From positions 28,403 through 92,402 of the forward strand of contig CALGKJ010000080.1 of assembly GCA_937930535.1 (NCBI GenBank): a DNA stretch of 64,000 nt, in the 5' to 3' direction. The stretch's first letter is position 1. Each line of letters starts with the position of its first letter. The stretch comes from an uncultured Clostridia bacterium. Its GTDB lineage: Bacteria > Bacillota > Clostridia > Lutisporales > Lutisporaceae. Under the pieces are notes generated by a model. That model saw only the letters and a list, made by a program, of their open reading frames with translations, did not search any database and was not told the origin of the DNA. Below, piece by piece: positions 42,824-52,840 of the stretch. The translations under genes were made by a program, and so were the position numbers.

Positions 42824-44305
42824 ATGATTTATGAAAGTACTCGCAGTGATTTAAAAACCATTTCTTCCAGCGAAGCAATACTAAAAGGGATTGCTGAGGA
42901 TGGGGGGCTTTATGTTCCCAGCAATATACCCAAAATCACTAAAAGTCTGAATGACTTGGCAGATATGAGCTATAAGGATCTAGCTCTTTATATAATGAAA
43001 AGCTATTTTACTGATTTTGAAGAGCAGACTCTTATAGAGTGTATAAATAATGCCTATAATGATAAATTTGATACTCCGCAGATAGCTCCATTGGTAAGTA
43101 AAAACAATCTGCATTTTTTAGAGCTTTATCATGGACCTACCCTTGCTTTTAAGGATATGGCACTTACTCTCCTTCCCCATATAATGAAGGCGGCGGCGCA
43201 TAAATCCCAGTTTGACAAGGAAATAGTCATACTTACTGCTACTTCGGGAGATACAGGCAAGGCTGCACTTGAAGGCTTTTCTAAGGTGGAGGGAACAAAA
43301 ATAATAGTATTCTTTCCCCAAAACGGAGTAAGTGATATTCAAAAAAGGCAGATGCTTACTCAAGAGGGCGAAAACACTTTGGTAGTGGGCATAGAAGGTA
43401 ACTTTGATGATACTCAAAATGGAGTAAAGTATATATTTAACGATGCAAAATTCACACAAAGCCTTAACCAAAAGGGTTATATGTTTTCTTCAGCAAATTC
43501 AATAAATGTAGGAAGGCTTGTTCCGCAGATAGTTTACTATTTTTATGCTTATCTTACCATGTTAAGAGAAGGCAGGCTTACAGAAGGGCAGGTTATCAAC
43601 GCAGCAGTACCTACGGGAAACTTCGGAAATATCCTTGCTGCATACTATGCTAAGAGAATGGGACTTCCCATAAAAAAACTTATATGTGCATCCAATGAAA
43701 ATAATGTTTTATATGATTTTCTTAATACCGGCATTTACGATAGAAGGAGAAAGCTTAAGCTTACAAGCTCTCCTTCGATGGATATTTTGATATCAAGCAA
43801 CCTTGAAAGATTATTATATGAAATAAGCGGCAGAGATAAAAGCATCATAGTTAGTCTTATGGAAAAGCTTAACAAGGATGGAATTTATGAAATTCCTGAA
43901 TATATGAAGAATAGACTTGAGGATTTTTATGGAGGTTATGCCTTGGAAAAAGAAGCCTTGGACAGTATAAGCAAGGTATATAGTTCCTGCAATTACCTTA
44001 TGGATACTCATACTGCGGTAGCTTATTCAGTTTGGGAAAAATACAAAGCAGAAACAGGGGATGATACTCAGACACTAATAGTATCAACAGCCAGCCCCTT
44101 TAAGTTTGGCAGCAGCGTTTGCAGTGCTCTGGGTATAGATATTGGCAATCTTGATGAATTTAGTATTTTAGAGAGACTTTCAGCTAAAACAAATATAGAG
44201 ATTCCAAAGGCTATACAGACACTTCGGCATAAAAGCATAATACATAGCAGTGTGTGCGAAAAAGAACAAATGAAGTCTGTAATAGAGAAATTTTTAAGAG
44301 TATAG
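42824..44305 (+). CDS. thrC: Threonine synthase
   Basis: 493-residue PLP enzyme converting O-phosphohomoserine to threonine. The PLP lysine is Lys110 in LAFKDMAL, and TATSGDTGKAA binds the cofactor phosphate. PTGNFGNILAAYYAKRMG and the N-terminal STRS segment are typical of the longer bacterial/yeast-type enzyme. I use the ATG at 42824 (MIYESTRSD), behind GGAG at 42811; the ATG at 42800 is the weaker choice. It heads thrC-thrB-hom. Confidence 0.97.
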   Translation: MIYESTRSDLKTISSSEAILKGIAEDGGLYVPSNIPKITKSLNDLADMSYKDLALYIMKSYFTDFEEQTLIECINNAYNDKFDTPQIAPLVSKNNLHFLELYHGPTLAFKDMALTLLPHIMKAAAHKSQFDKEIVILTATSGDTGKAALEGFSKVEGTKIIVFFPQNGVSDIQKRQMLTQEGENTLVVGIEGNFDDTQNGVKYIFNDAKFTQSLNQKGYMFSSANSINVGRLVPQIVYYFYAYLTMLREGRLTEGQVINAAVPTGNFGNILAAYYAKRMGLPIKKLICASNENNVLYDFLNTGIYDRRRKLKLTSSPSMDILISSNLERLLYEISGRDKSIIVSLMEKLNKDGIYEIPEYMKNRLEDFYGGYALEKEALDSISKVYSSCNYLMDTHTAVAYSVWEKYKAETGDDTQTLIVSTASPFKFGSSVCSALGIDIGNLDEFSILERLSAKTNIEIPKAIQTLRHKSIIHSSVCEKEQMKSVIEKFLRV

Positions 44306-44314
44306 GTGATTGAT

Positions 44315-45211
44315 ATGGTAGAAGTCAGAGTTCCAGCCACCAGTGCAAATATGGGTGCAGGTTTTGATTGTCTTGGTATAGCCTTAAGCTTGTATAATTA
44401 CTTTTACGTAGAGGAATACGATGGCACTTTGGATATACAAGGCTGTGATGAAGCACATAAAAATGAAAATAATCTTGTATATACCTCTATTCAAAGATGC
44501 TTTGAAAAAATCGGATATAAAGCGAAAAATAAAGGGCTCAGAATTAAAATTAAAAGTGATATACCTTCTTCAAGGGGTCTGGGAAGCAGTGCCGCATGTA
44601 TAGTTGGAGGAATAATGTGTGCCAATGAAATAGCAGGCAGCAGATTAAGCATAAATGAACTGGTGAAGCTTGCTTCCGAAATCGAAGGGCACCCGGACAA
44701 CACAACACCAGCACTGCTTGGGGGAATGACGGTAGCAATAAGTCATGGAGCAAGGATTTACTATGAAAAGGTGAATATACCTTCGGATTTAAAATTTTGT
44801 TCCATATCACCTGATTTTACACTGCCAACAAAAAAAGCAAGATCAATCCTCCCGGAACAAATTCCCTTTAAGGATGCAGTTTTTAATGTAAGCAGAGCCT
44901 CACTGCTAGTAGCAGCAATGGCAAGCGGCAATCATGAGCTGATAAAGATTGCATGCGAGGATAGACTTCATCAGCCATATAGAGCTGCGCATATTCCAGA
45001 CTACAATGAGGTTATAAAGGAGGCTTTGGGACTTAACTGCCTTGGAGCATTTTTAAGCGGTGCAGGTCCTACAATTCTTGTCATCTTGAAAAAAGAGGAT
45101 AGATATTTTACAGAAAACCTGAGTTGCTTCTTATCAAAGCTAGAAAACAAGTGGGACATTAGAGAGCTTGAGCCAGACTTTGAAGGAGCACAAATAATTA
45201 ACAAAGGATAA
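44315..45211 (+). CDS. thrB: Homoserine kinase
   Basis: 298-residue GHMP-family kinase that phosphorylates homoserine. VRVPATSANMGAGFDCLGIAL at the start (here split around the conserved Gly-Phe-Asp), the ATP loop PSSRGLGSSAACIVGG and the GAGPT motif near residue 250 are diagnostic. The ATG at 44315 follows AGGTGAT; the GTG at 44306 lies within this site. It begins 9 bp after thrC and feeds phosphohomoserine to it. Confidence 0.97.
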   Translation: MVEVRVPATSANMGAGFDCLGIALSLYNYFYVEEYDGTLDIQGCDEAHKNENNLVYTSIQRCFEKIGYKAKNKGLRIKIKSDIPSSRGLGSSAACIVGGIMCANEIAGSRLSINELVKLASEIEGHPDNTTPALLGGMTVAISHGARIYYEKVNIPSDLKFCSISPDFTLPTKKARSILPEQIPFKDAVFNVSRASLLVAAMASGNHELIKIACEDRLHQPYRAAHIPDYNEVIKEALGLNCLGAFLSGAGPTILVILKKEDRYFTENLSCFLSKLENKWDIRELEPDFEGAQIINKG

Positions 45212-45232
45212 AAGCTATAGGGGGTCAGAACT

Positions 45233-46522
45233 ATGAAAAAGGTCAAAATAGCACTGCTTGGTCTCGGAAACGTTGGTCAGGGAGTATGGTCAATCTTAAA
45301 TACAAATAAAAGAGAGATTATGATAAACTGCGGATGCGAAATAGAAATTTCAAAAATACTTGTAAAAGATATAGACAGAGCTAGAAGAGTAGAGGTTCCA
45401 AAAGAAATATTAACAACTGATGCTAAGTGCATATTAAATGATCCGGATATACAGATTGTGGTGGAGCTTATGGGAGGCTTGGAGCCTGCCAAGGAATACA
45501 TGCTAAAAGCAATAAGACACAAAAAGCACGTTGTAACTGCTAACAAGCTTATTCTGGCAACTCATGGCGAGGAGCTTTTTAAAGCCGCTGAGCAGGAAAA
45601 GGTGCTATTCTATTACGAAGCAAGTGTCGGCGGAGGTATACCCATAATCCGTGAAATAAATGAGAGTCTGACTGCCAATAAAATAGAATCCATATATGGT
45701 ATCATTAATGGAACGACAAACTATATTCTTACCAAAATGTCTCTGGAAGGAATGGATTTCAATGCTGCTCTGGCAGAGGCACAGGAAAAAGGCTATGCCG
45801 AAGCTGATCCTATCTCTGATATTGAAGCATATGATGCCTGCTACAAGCTTGCAATAATATCCTCACTATCCTTTGGAACTAAGGTAGAGCATTCATCCAT
45901 ATACAGAGAGGGCATATGCAATCTCAAACCTGTTGATATTGAATATGCAAAGAAGTTCAAGTACGCCATAAAGCTTCTTGCAGTCGGCAAGGAAGTAAAC
46001 AACAGACTAGAGCTGAGAGTACATCCAACCATGATTCCTGAAAAGCACCCATTAGCAAATGTAAACGATTCCTTTAATGCAATATTTATAAAGGGTAATG
46101 CCGTTGGAGATCTTATGTTGTATGGAAGAGGAGCAGGAGACCTTCCCACAGGAAGTGCAGTGGTTGGGGATATCATTTCCATTTTAAGAAGCAATATTGA
46201 CTTATCCTCTATTTCTAATATAAAAAACAACCTCCCGCCAAAGGAAGTACAAGACCGCAAGGATAATATTTCAGGCTATTACATAAGACTTGATGTAAAG
46301 GATACCCCGGGTGTACTTGGAGATATCGCTGCAATACTTGGCAGAAATAATGTGAGTATATTAAGTGTTGCGCAGGATATGGGAAACCGTAATCATGTAC
46401 CCCTTGTATTTATAACCCATGAAGCTCGTGAAGGCAATGTATTAAATTCTATTGAAAGTATAAAGGCACTTGATAATGTCAATAAAGTTGAGAGTGTAAT
46501 ACGCATAGAGAACCTTAGGTAG
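45233..46522 (+). CDS. hom: Homoserine dehydrogenase with ACT domain
   Basis: 429 residues: NAD(P)-binding fold (ALLGLGNVGQGVW), the ELMGG and TANKLILATHG segments, catalytic domain GGGIPIIREI, GIINGTTNYILTKM and KGYAEADPISDIEAYDACYKL, and a C-terminal ACT domain (about 350-429) for feedback by threonine. It reduces aspartate semialdehyde to homoserine, the substrate of ThrB. The three-gene order gives the threonine branch; no aspartokinase is in the window. It ends at a terminator shared with ung. Confidence 0.97.
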   Translation: MKKVKIALLGLGNVGQGVWSILNTNKREIMINCGCEIEISKILVKDIDRARRVEVPKEILTTDAKCILNDPDIQIVVELMGGLEPAKEYMLKAIRHKKHVVTANKLILATHGEELFKAAEQEKVLFYYEASVGGGIPIIREINESLTANKIESIYGIINGTTNYILTKMSLEGMDFNAALAEAQEKGYAEADPISDIEAYDACYKLAIISSLSFGTKVEHSSIYREGICNLKPVDIEYAKKFKYAIKLLAVGKEVNNRLELRVHPTMIPEKHPLANVNDSFNAIFIKGNAVGDLMLYGRGAGDLPTGSAVVGDIISILRSNIDLSSISNIKNNLPPKEVQDRKDNISGYYIRLDVKDTPGVLGDIAAILGRNNVSILSVAQDMGNRNHVPLVFITHEAREGNVLNSIESIKALDNVNKVESVIRIENLR

Positions 46523-46563
46523 TAAGCGGCTGTTAACGGCTTGTCAGTTAAACCATATATAAT

Positions 46564-46606
46564 AAAAATAGCAGTTTACCAATTGATACATGGGGCTGCT
46601 ATTTTT
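46564..46606. terminator. Bidirectional terminator between hom and ung
   Basis: A perfect 11-bp stem AAAAATAGCAG / CTGCTATTTTT around 21 nt, with A and T runs on both sides. It can end hom on + and ung on -. Confidence 0.85.
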
Positions 46607-46624
46607 TATTATATTTTTACAGTT

Positions 46625-47299
46625 TTATATATTTTCAATCTGCCAATCTATAGGCTCTTTTCCTACTGAAACCAGAAATTTATTAGCCTTAGAAAAGGGT
46701 TTGCTTTCAAAGAAGCCTGCATATGCGGATAAAGGGCTTGGATGAACCGATTTTACTATATAGTGCTTCGGATTTTTTATTATACTCAGCTTGGATTGAG
46801 CGTTTTTTCCCCACAACACAAAAACCATAGGCTCATCTCTATCATTCAGCAGACTTATTATTCTGTCGGTAAAGTGCTCCCAGCCTACATCCCTGTGAGA
46901 ATTTGCCTGACCAGCTCTAACAGTCAATACGGTATTAAGCAGCATGACCCCTTGATCAGCCCATTTTTTTAAGTAGCCGTTATTAGGGATATAGCAGCCC
47001 AAATCACTATGAAGCTCCTTATATATATTAACAAGAGAGGGCGGAGCAGCTACACCTGGCTTCACAGAAAAGCTCAAGCCATGTGCCTGGTTGGGACCGT
47101 GATAAGGATCCTGCCCCAGTATGACTACCTTTACATCCTTGTATTGTGTATAGTGCAAGGCATTAAAAATATCGTACATACCAGGATAAATAGTTTTTGT
47201 TTTGTATTCATTTGCCAGAAACTGTCTTAACCTTACGTAATAATCTTTATTAAACTCGTCTTCTAATAAATTCTGCCAATCATTCTTTAGTATTTGCAT
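46625..47299 (-). CDS. ung: Uracil-DNA glycosylase (family 1)
   Basis: 224-residue base-excision repair enzyme that removes uracil from DNA. The catalytic water-activating loop GQDPYHG, the substrate pocket [11 protein letters not shown], the motif [10 protein letters not shown] and the DNA-intercalating loop HPSPLSAY are all present. The start is taken at 47299; the upstream ATG at 47311 lies in the GGAGG ribosome site. It is monocistronic on the minus strand. Confidence 0.97.
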   Translation of the reverse strand: MQILKNDWQNLLEDEFNKDYYVRLRQFLANEYKTKTIYPGMYDIFNALHYTQYKDVKVVILGQDPYHGPNQAHGLSFSVKPGVAAPPSLVNIYKELHSDLGCYIPNNGYLKKWADQGVMLLNTVLTVRAGQANSHRDVGWEHFTDRIISLLNDRDEPMVFVLWGKNAQSKLSIIKNPKHYIVKSVHPSPLSAYAGFFESKPFSKANKFLVSVGKEPIDWQIENI

Positions 47300-47510
47300 A
47301 AAAACCTCCATGCTTTATACAGCTCTTTTTCGTAATTTCTTTGTATTCATTGATTCAATAATATGTACAATATGACACCATGTTGCAGGCATTAGGAACA
47401 TTTAATACTACCCCTTCGTCTAAAATGCACTGTAATATTTTTGTGAGCTTAAACAGCTAAATAGTATTTCTATCTGATACAAGCTCTTTCCTCTTTTATA
47501 CTAAAATTTA

Positions 47511-47539
47511 TTGATAACAGCAAAAGCTGAATATTATAT
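47511..47539 (+). promoter_or_regulatory. Candidate promoter of the WG-repeat gene
   Basis: TTGATA, a 17-bp spacer and TTATAT in the gap of about 360 bp between ung and the lipoprotein gene. A TATAAT at 47614-47619 without a good -35 is an alternative. The gap otherwise shows no gene or structured motif. Confidence 0.4.
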
Positions 47540-47659
47540 ACAGTTAATATAGATAAAATTACCATACGTAAAACTTTACATAATAACCAAATATGTATTG
47601 AAGCTTGTCTGTTTATAATGTAAAATCAAAACAAATACGAAAATTGGGGGATTTATTAA

Positions 47660-49927
47660 ATGAGAAAAAAGTCATGGTTGATATTTGTAATAATAGTGTT
47701 GTTAATCAGCTTCACATCATGCACAAAGACGATAAGAATAACGTTTGGTGGAAATGTTAAAGATAGCACAGCAGAGAGCAGCAGCCTGTATCCGGCTTAT
47801 AAGCTGGAAAAGGATCAGCAGCTATGGGGATATATAAATGAAAATGGCAAGTTTATCATAGAACCTCAGTTTGAGTATGCAGAAAATTTTCAACCTGACG
47901 GAATAGCCAGAATTCTAAAAGATGATATGTATGGATTGATTAATTTAAAGGGTGAAATAATCGCAGAGCCAGTTTATACAATAATTGATGATTTTACAGA
48001 AGGATATACTATAGCAAATAAGAAATGGGAACAGTACTTTATACTAGATAAGAAAGGGAAAGTTATATATCAAACAGCGGATCAAATTAATTATATAAAA
48101 GATGGTATGGTATGTTTTGGAGTTAAAATAGCGGAATGGAAATATATGTATGGATATATGGACATTAACGGCAATGTAATAATTGAGCCTCAGTATACAA
48201 ATGCGGGACAGTTTACTGATGGAAAAGCAGTAGTAGGTTTAGAGGAAGGCAAATATGCAATTATCGGCAAGGAAGGTAATATAGAGCTGCAGTTTGACAG
48301 CTATTATACTCCGCAGATATCAGAAGGAATCATAGTATTTAGCACAAACTACGGAAACTATGATATAAGATACGGCTATATGAACATAGATGGAACAATG
48401 CTGACAGACGAAATGTTTTACTTTGCTGATGTCTTTAACAATGGGGTCGCAATCGTACAAATGGACGAAGCAGGCGACTATGAATATAAGCTGATAAATA
48501 AGGCTGGTAAATTTGTAATAGAAGAATCAAACATTAGCTATATCAACCGAATCGGGGATAAGTACCTTAGTGTTTCCAAAGGTTCAGATTTATATTTGGG
48601 CTATATAGACACCATGTATTCTAAAAATGCCATATTTGATTTGGAAGGCAAACAGCTTACAGATTACAGCTATTATAATGTCAGCAGCATAACAGAGGAG
48701 CTTATATCTGTATGTGACGATACATCCACCTTTATTATTGATGGTAATGGCAAGGCGGCAGCAAAATATCCAAAGCTGAATGGAATAGGGTATATCAGCT
48801 CTGTTGGACGATTAATAAAAGCCGATATAGATGGAGATCTTATATACTTAAACAAAGATGGAAAAATAGTATGGCAATCTGATAATACAATGGCTTTGGG
48901 GGATGGGGTAACAGTTGAGTATCACAAGTACAGACCTGACAGGTTTATGTATATTCGTTACCCCGAGATCAAGGGCTTGAAAAACCAGAAGGTTCAAAAA
49001 CAGCTTAATGATGAAATAAAGGACGCCTTTATAGGAGATAGCTCGCAATCAGAGAAAGATGAGGATATGTATACTGCGGATATAAATATATATTCCTCTG
49101 TAGAAAAGAACAAGGACATTTTAGTGATTTTTAGAATGGACAGCTACTACCCATTGGGAGCAGCACATGGTAGCGGATTTATGAGCCACTACCATTACAA
49201 TATTAATAATGGAAAGTCCTACAAGCTGAGTGATTTATTTAAAAAGGACAGCAGCTATACAGAGGTATTAACGGATATCATAAGCCAGAAGATATCTGAG
49301 GAAAATGAAGAGGATTTAAGCTACTACTATGCAGAAATAGAAATCGGAGAGGAGCAAGGCTTTGCAGTAAATAAAGATTATTTAAAAATATATTTTCAGC
49401 AGTATGAAATAGCACCATATGCAGCAGGCTTTCCTTCCTTTGAGATACACTATGGGGATATACTGGATATAATAGATACCGAGGGAGAGTTCTGGAACTC
49501 CTTTGAAAAGAATATTATTACCAGTGAAGGGCACAGTGCACAACAAAATAAAATGACGGCTGATATAAAGAATAAAATATCTGCATTAATAGATGACTAT
49601 GAAAATAAAATTATAGAAGCAATAAACAACAATAGCTTTGAGCTGGTAGAGCCAACTCTGCTAAAGGGCAGTGACTTATACGAATCTCAGGAAAAGCTGG
49701 TAGCCAGCCTTTATAATAAAGGCGTGAAAGAAACCCTTGAGTATTTTACAGTCAAGAATATAGAGCAATATAAAGATGAATATCGTGTATATGTAGAGGA
49801 AGCTATAGTAATACAGCAGCAGGGAAAGGAGTCACAAACAAAGTATTTTGACTGGATATATACAGCCAGCTATGAAAAAGCAAGTGACAGCTATAAGCTA
49901 AGTAATATAGAAAAATGGAGCAAATAG
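47660..49927 (+). CDS. WG-repeat lipoprotein with DUF3298-like domain
   Basis: 755 residues. A lipoprotein signal ends in FTSC (Cys near residue 21). Residues 40-410 hold about seven WG/KWG-type repeats (LWGYINENGKFIIEPQF, MYGLINLKGEIIAEPVY, MYGYMDINGNVIIEPQY and others), which form beta-structured surface modules. Residues 420-620 resemble the DUF3298/RsiV-type domain (YYPLGAAHGSGF, SYKLSDLFK, FEIHYGDI). The last 110 residues look like an NTF2-like or TcaA-type stress domain. It is extracytoplasmic, anchored to the membrane, and probably binds a cell-wall ligand or acts as a sensor. The exact role is unknown. Confidence 0.85.
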   Translation: MRKKSWLIFVIIVLLISFTSCTKTIRITFGGNVKDSTAESSSLYPAYKLEKDQQLWGYINENGKFIIEPQFEYAENFQPDGIARILKDDMYGLINLKGEIIAEPVYTIIDDFTEGYTIANKKWEQYFILDKKGKVIYQTADQINYIKDGMVCFGVKIAEWKYMYGYMDINGNVIIEPQYTNAGQFTDGKAVVGLEEGKYAIIGKEGNIELQFDSYYTPQISEGIIVFSTNYGNYDIRYGYMNIDGTMLTDEMFYFADVFNNGVAIVQMDEAGDYEYKLINKAGKFVIEESNISYINRIGDKYLSVSKGSDLYLGYIDTMYSKNAIFDLEGKQLTDYSYYNVSSITEELISVCDDTSTFIIDGNGKAAAKYPKLNGIGYISSVGRLIKADIDGDLIYLNKDGKIVWQSDNTMALGDGVTVEYHKYRPDRFMYIRYPEIKGLKNQKVQKQLNDEIKDAFIGDSSQSEKDEDMYTADINIYSSVEKNKDILVIFRMDSYYPLGAAHGSGFMSHYHYNINNGKSYKLSDLFKKDSSYTEVLTDIISQKISEENEEDLSYYYAEIEIGEEQGFAVNKDYLKIYFQQYEIAPYAAGFPSFEIHYGDILDIIDTEGEFWNSFEKNIITSEGHSAQQNKMTADIKNKISALIDDYENKIIEAINNNSFELVEPTLLKGSDLYESQEKLVASLYNKGVKETLEYFTVKNIEQYKDEYRVYVEEAIVIQQQGKESQTKYFDWIYTASYEKASDSYKLSNIEKWSK

Positions 49928-49964
49928 TCAGTATGCTTTTGTAGCAAGCTGTCTGCAATGATTG

Positions 49965-49998
49965 AAGCACTAATCCCTTGGGGATAGTGCCTTTTTCT
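49965..49998 (+). terminator. Intrinsic terminator after the WG-repeat gene
   Basis: GCACTAATCCC pairs with GGGGATAGTGC around a very small loop, followed by CTTTTTCTTT. Confidence 0.85.
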
Positions 49999-50128
49999 TT
50001 ATAGCTGATTATGATTACAATTTAAACCAACTATATTTTGGTATATAATATAAATGGAAGATATTAAAACTATTGTGCAATGGCACTTAGCAGTATTTAT
50101 ATAAGTCTTATACAAAAGGAGCGGTTTT

Positions 50129-51397
50129 ATGGATAACCAAATACAAAATTCCCTAAAAGATTATAGAAATAAAATTGAAGACCTAATAGGCTTCCCGAGA
50201 TATAAGGATCAGATACAAGCAATACAAGGCTTATATCTGGCACCCTATGCTACCTGGTATCCCAAAGAGAACAGCCGAAAAAAGTCTGACGAAGGAATAC
50301 CAAGAACAGAAACACGAAGCGAGTTTCAGCGTGATAGAGATAGGATTATCCACTCCAGTGCTTTTCGCAGACTGATGTACAAAACTCAGGTTTTTGTAAA
50401 CCATGAGGGTGATTACTATAGAACTCGAATGACCCATAGCCTTGAGGTTTCACAGATCTCAAGGGGTATAGCACGTTCCTTGGGACTAAATGAGGATTTG
50501 ACAGAAGCAATAGCTCTTGGGCATGATTTGGGACATACTCCCTTTGGTCATGCTGTAGAGGATTTGCTGTCTGATATACTAAAAAATGAAAATAGATTTC
50601 TACATAACTATCAGAGTGTGCGTGTAGTTGACACTCTGGAAAGGAAAATCGAAAATTTCGGGCTAAACCTAACCTGGGAGGTCAGAGAGGGCATTTTAAA
50701 GCATAACTCTGATAGAACAGAGGGCATATATGAGGATTTATTGCCCAATAAGCCTGCAAGTCTGGAAGGACAGGTGGTAGCATTGGTCGACACAATTGCT
50801 TATCTATGTCATGACCTTGATGATGGAATAACAGCAGGTCTGCTCGAAGATAAAATCAAGGTGGGTTTGCTTGATGAGGACTGTATAAAGGATATCTGTG
50901 AAAGCTTTGAAAAAAGCGAAGAAGAGGGTATAAGCGGCATTATACATACCCTTGTCTGTGATCTGGTTGACAGCTCTCTGGAGGTTATCCGTAACAATAA
51001 TATTCAATCTGTTGAAGCAGTTAGAGCCTTCGAGGATAAAAAAGAAAAGAACAAAATAATAAGACTGGGGAAACACAAGGAAGCCTTTAAAAAGCTAAAG
51101 GACTTTGTAAAAGAAAACATATATCAAAGTCCTATGACAAGCATAATGGATGAAAAGGCAAAGACCTTTGTAAATGAAATATATAACACCTATTGGAAAA
51201 ATCCAAGACAGCTTCCTAATGATATATACAAAAGATTTACGGATGCCTCCAATAATGTTAGCAAGGAAGACGGCATCAGCTATGATGGATATGTTGCCAC
51301 CCCATCCAGAGTGCTGTGTGATCATATCTCATTAATGACGGATAGATATGCTTTAGAGACCTATGAGAAGCTTTTCAGCCCTTTTACAAAAATCTAA
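50129..51397 (+). CDS. dGTPase-family HD-domain triphosphohydrolase
   Basis: 422-residue deoxynucleoside triphosphate hydrolase. The N-terminal signature RDRDRIIHSSAFRRLMYKTQV, the His of RMTHSLEV and the HD motif GHDLGHTPFGHAVEDLL define the dGTP triphosphohydrolase family (type 2-like length). Further His/Asp at AYLCHDLDDG complete the metal site. Members clean the nucleotide pool, and some restrict phage. The ATG at 50129 follows AAAGGAGCGG. It is monocistronic. Confidence 0.93.
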   Translation: MDNQIQNSLKDYRNKIEDLIGFPRYKDQIQAIQGLYLAPYATWYPKENSRKKSDEGIPRTETRSEFQRDRDRIIHSSAFRRLMYKTQVFVNHEGDYYRTRMTHSLEVSQISRGIARSLGLNEDLTEAIALGHDLGHTPFGHAVEDLLSDILKNENRFLHNYQSVRVVDTLERKIENFGLNLTWEVREGILKHNSDRTEGIYEDLLPNKPASLEGQVVALVDTIAYLCHDLDDGITAGLLEDKIKVGLLDEDCIKDICESFEKSEEEGISGIIHTLVCDLVDSSLEVIRNNNIQSVEAVRAFEDKKEKNKIIRLGKHKEAFKKLKDFVKENIYQSPMTSIMDEKAKTFVNEIYNTYWKNPRQLPNDIYKRFTDASNNVSKEDGISYDGYVATPSRVLCDHISLMTDRYALETYEKLFSPFTKI

Positions 51398-51484
51398 AAT
51401 TATTATAGAATAAATATATAAATCTTACGTCATATTTACTGAAATTTATATAGGTGTATATACCAATGAAAGGTGTTGTATATT

Positions 51485-52075
51485 TTGAATAAGCTTATGG
51501 GTTTCCTTGAACTAAAGCACTTAAACATCCCTACAATCCCTTGGAAGGAGTTTTCCAGTGAAGCAGTGCTTGATGATAGATATTTATGGACTCTGAGGAC
51601 TGCCCTGAAAAGCAGCAGTGATCTTAACCTACCCAGAGCTGTGGGAGTTAATTCCCATGAGGCAGTAATAAAGGGCAATGAGTTTTTAAGTCAGTTTAGT
51701 AATAATGGAAAAGTAATATATTATCCATACTTCATCGCTGAGAAAAGCGGCGTAGTTGAAATAAACTCAAAGCGTATAGTAATAGAGGCCGTTGAAAAGG
51801 ATTTATGGAACTTTGTTACCTATGGACATAAAAACGTAACCATTACATATATTGGTGATAATATTGAGTACTGCGGTGATGAAAAATTTCTTTTACCCAA
51901 GGAAACAGAGGAATTATTAAAAAATGTAAATGTTATCAAATCAAAATACAGAGGTGACCTGAATGAAGGCAAATCTCTGATTGCAGAATGGAGCTTTGCA
52001 TATAATACTGATATTAATAATGAGCCTATAGGCGAAAAGTATCTGGTCTTTTATGAACTTAGAAGTATAGATTAA
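51485..52075 (+). CDS. Conserved-looking hypothetical protein
   Basis: 196 residues, no signal peptide or membrane segment, not recognised. It has well-formed alternating strands and helices and several Trp and Tyr (YLWTLRTALKSSSDLNLPRA, VIYYPYFIAEKSGVVEI, EKDLWNFVTYGHKN, AEWSFAY). The LPRAVGVNSHEA region faintly recalls ATP-grasp/PEP-synthase N-terminal folds but lacks enough to claim that. I suggest the TTG at 51485, 9 nt after AAAGGTG, or the ATG at 51497. A terminator closes it. It stands 90 bp after the dGTPase and might be co-transcribed. Confidence 0.6.
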   Translation: MNKLMGFLELKHLNIPTIPWKEFSSEAVLDDRYLWTLRTALKSSSDLNLPRAVGVNSHEAVIKGNEFLSQFSNNGKVIYYPYFIAEKSGVVEINSKRIVIEAVEKDLWNFVTYGHKNVTITYIGDNIEYCGDEKFLLPKETEELLKNVNVIKSKYRGDLNEGKSLIAEWSFAYNTDINNEPIGEKYLVFYELRSID

Positions 52076-52090
52076 CATTTCGTTGTATTA

Positions 52091-52137
52091 AAAACCTTCT
52101 TAGCTGGGATATTGTGATATGCCGCTAAGAAGGTTTT
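52091..52137 (+). terminator. Intrinsic terminator
   Basis: Perfect stem AAAACCTTCTTAGC / GCTAAGAAGGTTTT around about 19 nt, with a T-rich tail. Confidence 0.9.
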
Positions 52138-52364
52138 ATTTATGATTTAAGCTTTGTTGTTAAATAAATGCGAGATTGCTGGGATTGCAGCATAGTAGCA
52201 AAGTGGACAAGATTGCATATATTATAGTATGACAATATCAATAAAAACTTTAATTGTAAAAATCAAAAAGGATGGAATTACAATACGTTATAAGTTAGCT
52301 ATAGTGATAATTATGGCAGCAGTTATAAATATTAGAATAATTAGTGTTGATGGGGGTGTAGTAT

Positions 52365-52637
52365 TTGGACGCTTTTAATAAAAAGTTGTTAAAAGATATA
52401 TTACAGGAAAAGAGAAGAAAAAAATATCTATATATTATCTGGATTATTATAGCGTTAATGCTTTTACTTTTTTTGTTTAAGGATAGAATCATATTTTATC
52501 TTCCTGATAAAATTATTTATTTTGCTGAGGATTTTACTGATGGAACCGGCGGTTGTGATTCTCTAGATTGTACTTGGGAAAAGCAAAAGGATACTGAAAA
52601 TGGAATAGTAAGGTTTTTAGGAAAAAAACTCATATAA
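52365..52637 (+). CDS. Small single-pass membrane protein, unknown
   Basis: 90 residues: a basic N-terminal half-helix (LLKDILQEKRRKKYL), one membrane helix (about 22-40, IIWIIIALMLLLFLF) and an external tail with two cysteines (GGCDSLDC). It starts at a TTG 7 nt after GGGGGTG. No family recognised. The topology (Lys/Arg-rich inside, tail outside) resembles small regulatory or toxin-like membrane proteins, but no partner gene is seen. Confidence 0.5.
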   Translation: MDAFNKKLLKDILQEKRRKKYLYIIWIIIALMLLLFLFKDRIIFYLPDKIIYFAEDFTDGTGGCDSLDCTWEKQKDTENGIVRFLGKKLI

Positions 52638-52640
52638 AAA

Positions 52641-52695
52641 GGAGTCTGTCTCAAAAGTATGTTAATCAGCAATCCGTTTATTAAACTTGCTGATT
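52641..52695. repeat. IS-end-like sequence and inverted repeat
   Basis: GGAGTCTGTCTCAAAAGT resembles the terminal sequences of some transposases' elements. It is followed by a perfect 9-bp inverted repeat (AATCAGCAA at 52664-52672, TTGCTGATT at 52687-52695). No transposase gene is near. It may be an IS remnant, or a poor terminator for the small gene. Confidence 0.35.
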
Positions 52696-52840
52696 GAAGG
52701 GTAAATACATTGCCAAAATCTATCCATATAATCATATTAGCATAAGCTTTTTACTACATCATTTTTGTAAAAGATGGGATTTGATGATACAATAATGTAT
52801 AGGATAATTTATCCAATTTACAAATGGGAAGTGGGTCAAA

